Source: Bryobacterales bacterium
GTDB lineage: Bacteria; Acidobacteriota; Terriglobia; Bryobacterales; Bryobacteraceae
DNA length: 10,058 nucleotides
Reading direction: 5' to 3'
Assembly (NCBI GenBank): GCA_003142355.1
Contig: PLMF01000403.1
Span: 2,783 to 12,840, forward strand
Shown: in pieces, positions 6,115-10,058 of the stretch
Layout: each line of letters begins with the position of its first letter
How positions within the stretch are numbered: position 1 is the stretch's first letter
Program-made: the position numbers and the translations under genes
The notes under the pieces: generated by a model
What the model saw: the letters and a program-made list of their open reading frames with translations, nothing else
Database searches by the model: none
Told to the model about the DNA's origin: nothing

Positions 6115-7161
6115 ATGTTGACACTCGATCCGCGTAAATTGGCCAACCTGGCGATCCCGGTTGGAACCGGCTGGCTTCTCGGCACGTGCATGGAAGCACG
6201 CGGGAAGCAGGACCTCTGGATCAGGCAGAAACCAGAAGTCCTGGATGTTTTGCGGGAACAGGCCATCATCCAAAGTTCCGAATCGTCGAATCGGATCGAG
6301 GGCGTCACGGTCGCGGCGAACCGCTTGCGCCCCCTTGTGGTCGGAAAGGCCCGGCCGCGAGATCGCTCCGAGGAGGAACTGGCCGGATATCGGGCGGCGC
6401 TGGATTGGATTTTCTCGCGAAAGAATCAGGTTGCAATTACTCCCGATGTGGTCCGTCGCTTGCACGCTCTTGCCCAGGGAGGATCTTCGGGAGACGCCGG
6501 GGAATGGAAGAAGCGCGACAACGAAATCATCGAAATCCTGCCGGATGGGGAGCGCCGCATTCGCTTCGTCCCCGTCTCCGCCAAGAAGACGCCCGCGGCC
6601 GTGGAAATGTTGTGCCGCGCGTATCGTGCCGCCGGCGATGAGGAACGTGTTCCTCCGCTCTTGATCGTGGCAACGTTCGTTCTCGACCTCCTTTGTATCC
6701 ACCCCTTCCGTGACGGCAATGGCCGCGTCTCGCGGCTTGCGACTTCGTTGCTCCTTCAATCGCAAGGCTTTCAGGTAGCTCGGTACATCAGTCTGGAGAG
6801 ACTGATCGAAGAGAGCAAGGAGGAATACTACCGGATTCTCAAGCTGTGCTCACAAGGGTGGCACGAAGGCCAGAACGAGATCATTCCGTGGTGGAACTAT
6901 TCCCTGAGCACGCTGCGACGCGCCTACAAGGAGTTCGAGCGCCAGGTCGAATCGGTCGAGGCGCGGCCCGCCAAGAGCGACCTGGTTCGCCAGACTGTGC
7001 TCGGCCAGGTAGAACCTTTCACGTTAGCGGACATGGCGACGCAGTTGCCGGCCGCCAGTTCACAACTCATTAAGAAGGTTCTGGCAGAAATGAAGAAGGC
7101 CGGCCAAGTTCGACTCGTGGGCCGGGGCCGCGGTGCGCGTTGGTCGGTTACCCCCCCATGA
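6115..7161 (+). CDS. Fic-domain AMP-transferase (class II, with C-terminal winged helix)
   Basis: A 348-residue cytoplasmic Fic protein, predicted to transfer AMP (or another nucleotide phosphate) from a nucleotide to a target hydroxyl. An N-terminal helical region carries the inhibitory (S/T)xxxE(G/N) motif as S58-N-R-I-E62-G63, which places it in class II, where the Glu blocks productive ATP binding until relieved. The Fic core (about 105-260) has the complete HxFx(D/E)GNGRxxR motif, HPFRDGNGRVSR at 196-207, with catalytic His196, so the enzyme should be active. Residues ~288-345 form a winged-helix domain (LADMATQLPAASSQLIKKVL helices and a GRGRGARW wing). The open frame extends far upstream inside the ligase gene, but the ATG at 6115 is preceded by GTGAGG (6106-6111), three bases away, and the family N-terminus begins here. 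The 3' end overlaps the convergent tail-like gene by 14 bases. The target protein is unknown. Confidence 0.87.
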   Translation: MLTLDPRKLANLAIPVGTGWLLGTCMEARGKQDLWIRQKPEVLDVLREQAIIQSSESSNRIEGVTVAANRLRPLVVGKARPRDRSEEELAGYRAALDWIFSRKNQVAITPDVVRRLHALAQGGSSGDAGEWKKRDNEIIEILPDGERRIRFVPVSAKKTPAAVEMLCRAYRAAGDEERVPPLLIVATFVLDLLCIHPFRDGNGRVSRLATSLLLQSQGFQVARYISLERLIEESKEEYYRILKLCSQGWHEGQNEIIPWWNYSLSTLRRAYKEFERQVESVEARPAKSDLVRQTVLGQVEPFTLADMATQLPAASSQLIKKVLAEMKKAGQVRLVGRGRGARWSVTPP

Positions 7162-9853
7162 ACAACGCCCGCCGCGCCCCATCGTCCAGTGGCAGCCCGT
7201 ACCCGATCAGGCAGAACTGGTCCAAGGCGAATAGCACCACCGAATCGAGACCCTCGCCCAGAGCCAGCCGCTGTTCTTTCGGCCACGGCGTGGTGTACTC
7301 GCCAATGCCCACCAGGTGGCTGCTCTGCGAGGGCGGAAATCCAAGCTGCATCGGCAGCTCGATGGACTGGCGCGCCTTGTCCAGATTCCGGTCCCCCGTA
7401 TAAGTGAAGTTCTCGGTCTTGAAACAGGCCAGCTTCGCGGGAGTCCAGTCCGCACTCGGAAGATTGATGAGCTTGTTCAGCGGCGTATCGTTCGTGTCCG
7501 GCGGATAGAGCACCTCGAAGCGCGAGTCGGAATGCGATTGCCGGACGAAATCCATAATCGCATTCGTGAACTGGCCGATCAGGGTTGGCAGGAACGCGCA
7601 CTCGTCCGGGAACGTGGCGGGGTTCGCGTTCTGGCTGGTGATGGTGCCCAGGGGCCGCCCGTGCGCGGTTTGAAACGTGGTCTTCGTGTAATCGTCGTAA
7701 AAAGGCATGCCGGAGGGCGCGGCGAAGTACCACCACTGGACCTCGCCGAATTGCAGATACGGAGTCACTCCCGCGTCCGCCATCACCCCCGCCATGTCCA
7801 GGTAGACCTGCTTCCAGAACGCCGTGCTGGCCGGCGAGAAGTTGGTCTGCAACGCCGGAGTGTTGAGCCACGCCGCGTCGCCATTCGGATATCTCTGGGC
7901 GATGCCCGCGGCCAGGCTGTCGTCGCCGTGCCGCAACTCCATGCTGAACGACGTTGCCACGCCGATTCCGTACGATTTCAAGGCCTGGAAGAAGCTGCGG
8001 CTCCAGTCGCGCGCGGCGCGATTCAGCCGGGGAGTGGCGGTCAAATCGGTGAGCCAGATCCCGTCGGCGCCCCCGGCCAGCGCCGCCGGGCTGGCCTGCG
8101 CCGTGAAGTTTGTGTTGCCGGTGTCGGTGGTGACGGTCAAACCGTTGCCGCCCGAGCCCATCGTGCGTGCGGTGATGGTGAGCGTCGTTCCGTCGGCATG
8201 CGCCCAAACCGCCGACGAGCCCGCCGTGATCAGGAACTCGAAGGCTTTGGCAATGCTCTGGGCCGTATCGCCGATCAGGTTGACATGTTGGAGCGGAGTC
8301 CCCGCCAGCGTGACTGTCGTGACATCGCCGAAGCGTGCAGCGCCCGTAAACACGATGCTGGCCGAGGCGTACTGGTTGCCGGGGCAGGACAATTCGTAGA
8401 ACCACATGGCGCCGGCATAATGATTGGCCCGGCCTTTGAAGCCCAGCGTGTCGATGAGCCAGGCCGTCCTTTCCGGCGCGATGGCCTGCGAGTGCAGCGT
8501 GTCCCAGTCGGTTGCCAGCGCGGTGGTCGGGCAGGCGCCAAACACCGGCAGGTCCGCGGTGGGAACGGCGATCTCCAGGAAGTCGAAGTAGACGTCCGTC
8601 CCCGCGCCGCCGGTGTGAGTGAGCGTGACGGTATGCTGTGCCTGCCCTGAGAATTGCCCCAGCGGAACCCTCAGCAGTACGTCCTCCAGCGATCGCTTCA
8701 AATTCACAATCAGTGCTGGATTGCTATCCACCTGCACCGTCACTTGTCCGCCGTTGTCGGAGTACCGTGTCCCCAGGTACAGCGTGTGCGCCGCGGCGGG
8801 ATACGTGCATCGCAGGTGGTTACCCTGGGTAGTCGTGTGGTGGATCGATCCCCCGGAGTAGTTTCCGCGCTCCTCCACCCATGCGCCGGTGTAGGAAATC
8901 TCCGGCGCGATGTCTTCAATCCTCCGGCTGCCCGGTCCCGCAACCTTATACTGTATGTTCGTTCCTGTAACCTGCCAGTTCGTTATCACCACCGCAAACT
9001 CGCTTCGCGCGAAGTTACCGAATTGCAGGTCCGCGGCCCACGTCCAGCGCAGTTTCCGGACGTTGGTGGTGGTGACGGTGTTGCCGAATTCATCCTTCAG
9101 ATTGCTGAAATCGAGAGTCGCCCGCCAGCGGTCGGGCGATGTTCCCCCTTGGAACATGGCCCAGGATGGCGACCACGCCCCCGTGCCGTTGTTGGGGCTG
9201 TACACCCATCCATATACGCCCACCCGGTTGCCGTTGGCCCCGGGCGCGCCATTATAGGTCAGCGTGATCTGGCTGCCGTTGGCGCTGGCCGAAACGTTGC
9301 TGGTACTGGTCTGGGCGTTGATGTTGGCCGCGAGGCCGCTGGCCACGTCCGCCGCGCTGTTCCCGACCACAACCCAGTAGTTGGGGTGCTGGTCCAGCCA
9401 CGCCAGTCCCACGATATCCCCGGCTGCGGGCGTGCCTTGAAACTCGAACACCGCGGCCGGTTGCGCGTAACTGCCGTCCACCGCCACGGCATACTGGAGG
9501 AGCGGAACGCGATGGAAGTTTTCGGTGTTGCCCGATTCCTCCCAGATTCTCAAGTAGGACCAGGTTATCGAGTCGTAAGTCGTGGAATCCAGCGGGATGC
9601 AGTTGGTGCGCGTTTCTTCGTAGCTGAGATGCAATCCGCTCAGATCTCCGTCCGGGAGGTTGCGGAGCGCGGGATGCTCGAAGACGTTGTCGCGGTTCCA
9701 TTCCACCACCACCCAGTCGAATTGCTGCCTCCAGCACCCGGAGACGGTGAATCCGCTCGGGCTGGCGCCGCTGAGGGCCGCGGCCGCCGACGGTTCCTGG
9801 AAGTAACACTGCAAATCCCGGTCGGGGCGCAGTTTGGAGAGTTGGTCCGGCAT
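7148..9853 (-). CDS. Phage-tail-like multidomain protein with TIM-barrel domain and two internal copies of a tail beta-domain
   Basis: 901 residues, without signal peptide or membrane segment. By reading: an N-terminal region (1-130); beta-domain A (about 134-240) with FQGTPAAGDIVGL, a helix SAADVASGLAANIN and a closing FQGG; a beta-sandwich resembling carbohydrate-binding modules (about 305-432; YTGAW, YSGGSIHHTTTQGNHL, VQVDSNP, HTVTLTHTG, YFDFLEIAV); then a TIM-barrel-like part (about 440-901) with HYAGAMWFYEL, GIGVATSFSMEL, PYLQFGEVQWWYF and SVVLFALDQF. Beta-domain B (about 497-600; FGDVTTVTLAG, DTAQSIAKAFEFL, LAGG) interrupts the barrel just after its first strand. The A/B pattern (GD.V....G.....GDTA.SIA.A....I...TLTA...G..GN) is typical of domains decorating phage tail tube and sheath proteins. 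I recall similar TIM-barrel proteins annotated as non-contractile tail sheath, but could not check. ATG 9851-9853 overlaps the upstream stop (TGATG), so translation is probably coupled. A glycan-binding or hydrolytic role is also possible. Confidence 0.68.
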   Translation of the reverse strand: MPDQLSKLRPDRDLQCYFQEPSAAAALSGASPSGFTVSGCWRQQFDWVVVEWNRDNVFEHPALRNLPDGDLSGLHLSYEETRTNCIPLDSTTYDSITWSYLRIWEESGNTENFHRVPLLQYAVAVDGSYAQPAAVFEFQGTPAAGDIVGLAWLDQHPNYWVVVGNSAADVASGLAANINAQTSTSNVSASANGSQITLTYNGAPGANGNRVGVYGWVYSPNNGTGAWSPSWAMFQGGTSPDRWRATLDFSNLKDEFGNTVTTTNVRKLRWTWAADLQFGNFARSEFAVVITNWQVTGTNIQYKVAGPGSRRIEDIAPEISYTGAWVEERGNYSGGSIHHTTTQGNHLRCTYPAAAHTLYLGTRYSDNGGQVTVQVDSNPALIVNLKRSLEDVLLRVPLGQFSGQAQHTVTLTHTGGAGTDVYFDFLEIAVPTADLPVFGACPTTALATDWDTLHSQAIAPERTAWLIDTLGFKGRANHYAGAMWFYELSCPGNQYASASIVFTGAARFGDVTTVTLAGTPLQHVNLIGDTAQSIAKAFEFLITAGSSAVWAHADGTTLTITARTMGSGGNGLTVTTDTGNTNFTAQASPAALAGGADGIWLTDLTATPRLNRAARDWSRSFFQALKSYGIGVATSFSMELRHGDDSLAAGIAQRYPNGDAAWLNTPALQTNFSPASTAFWKQVYLDMAGVMADAGVTPYLQFGEVQWWYFAAPSGMPFYDDYTKTTFQTAHGRPLGTITSQNANPATFPDECAFLPTLIGQFTNAIMDFVRQSHSDSRFEVLYPPDTNDTPLNKLINLPSADWTPAKLACFKTENFTYTGDRNLDKARQSIELPMQLGFPPSQSSHLVGIGEYTTPWPKEQRLALGEGLDSVVLFALDQFCLIGYGLPLDDGARRALFMGG

Positions 9854-10058
9854 CAGAGTCGGATGGTGACGGTAAGGTCCGAGCCGGGAACCGTCGATCC
9901 CACCGATTGCACGGATAGCGTCACCTGCGCCCCCGATGGCAACGGGGCCAGTGTATTGCCGTCCACGGTGTTCGAAACCATCGCCCACGCGGCGAATGTG
10001 AGTTGGCAATACGACGCCCCGTTGACGTTCAACTGGAGCCCGACCGCGGCGTCGGCGG
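9853..10058 (-). CDS. C-terminal part of an unidentified, probably structural protein (5' end outside window)
   Basis: This frame is open from the right edge to a TGA at 9853-9855 on the complement and gives 67 residues, including LQLNVNGASYCQLTF, AMVSNTVDGNTL, PLPSGAQVTLSV and a last strand SDLTVTIRL. The alternation of small, polar and beta-branched residues with Gly/Asn/Asp turns looks like a beta-sandwich. This fits a tail or appendage structural protein, but the family is not recognised. The stop codon shares its final A with the ATG of the 901-residue tail-like gene. This supports a true operon and excludes a TTG start at 10007-10009 for that downstream gene, because the two frames would overlap by more than 150 bases. 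Confidence 0.65.
   Translation of the reverse strand, partial: ADAAVGLQLNVNGASYCQLTFAAWAMVSNTVDGNTLAPLPSGAQVTLSVQSVGSTVPGSDLTVTIRL

Noticed and set aside
4988..6199. 403-codon open frame opposite the ligase gene
   Set aside because: It is antisense to a clear multi-spanning Wzy_C protein, and its composition is typical of a codon-position shadow.
7316..8650. 444-codon plus-strand frame inside the tail-like gene
   Set aside because: It is Arg/Gly/Val-rich shadow with no motif; the minus strand carries coherent domains.
9854..10009. N-terminal extension of the 901-residue protein to a TTG at 10007-10009 (953 residues)
   Set aside because: The extra stretch lies in a different frame from a convincing beta-rich C-terminus of the preceding gene that ends exactly at the ATG 9851-9853 (TGATG). 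The extension's residues are low quality (Arg/His/Gly-rich).
1..10058. CRISPR array, tRNA, rRNA, or transposase/integrase genes
   Set aside because: No regularly spaced direct repeats, no cloverleaf-like or rRNA-like sequence, and no DDE or recombinase motifs were seen in any frame.

Overview
This is a GC-rich window (roughly 65% G+C by eye). It carries a Gram-negative style envelope gene set: an OprB-type outer-membrane porin, an exported peptidoglycan-recycling enzyme and an O-antigen ligase-like membrane protein. The protein flavour suggests Acidobacteriota, perhaps the Solibacter/Bryobacter group: signal peptides ending in Ala-Gln, an ArgD tail with a TFGGGALAC motif, and a serine hydrolase fused to a DUF1343/NamZ domain. 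That assignment is from recollection of the families, not from a search.

Layout. 1-501 (+): C-terminal part of acetylornithine aminotransferase (argD), then a 50-residue basic ORF (511-663, +). 664-889: non-coding, holding a 134-bp MITE-like element with 26-bp imperfect terminal inverted repeats (711-844) and a strong internal hairpin. 890-2173 (-): OprB-family carbohydrate porin. 2227-4521 (+), divergent from the porin: a 764-residue secreted fusion of an AmiE/class-C-beta-lactamase-like serine hydrolase and a NamZ exo-N-acetylmuramidase. 4524-4703 (-): a 59-residue gene with its own promoter and Shine-Dalgarno sequence, nearly abutting the fusion gene tail to tail. 4814-6058 (+): O-antigen ligase/polymerase (Wzy_C) membrane protein. 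6115-7161 (+): Fic-domain AMP-transferase with a class II inhibitory motif and a C-terminal winged helix, preceded by a short repeat-rich promoter region. 7148-9853 (-): a 901-residue phage-tail-like multidomain protein with a TIM-barrel-like C-terminal part. 9853-10058 (-): C-terminus of another protein, coupled to it through a TGATG overlap.

How the parts may work together. The porin and the AmiE-NamZ fusion share a 53-bp divergent intergenic region and may form a sugar/peptidoglycan-fragment utilisation pair. In Bacillus subtilis, AmiE (peptide removal from MurNAc) and NamZ (release of non-reducing terminal MurNAc) act in the same exolytic pathway, so the fusion joins functionally linked activities. 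The two minus-strand genes at the right end look like part of a phage-like tail module whose last gene runs convergently into the Fic gene with a 14-bp overlap. No tRNA, rRNA, CRISPR array or transposase gene was seen.
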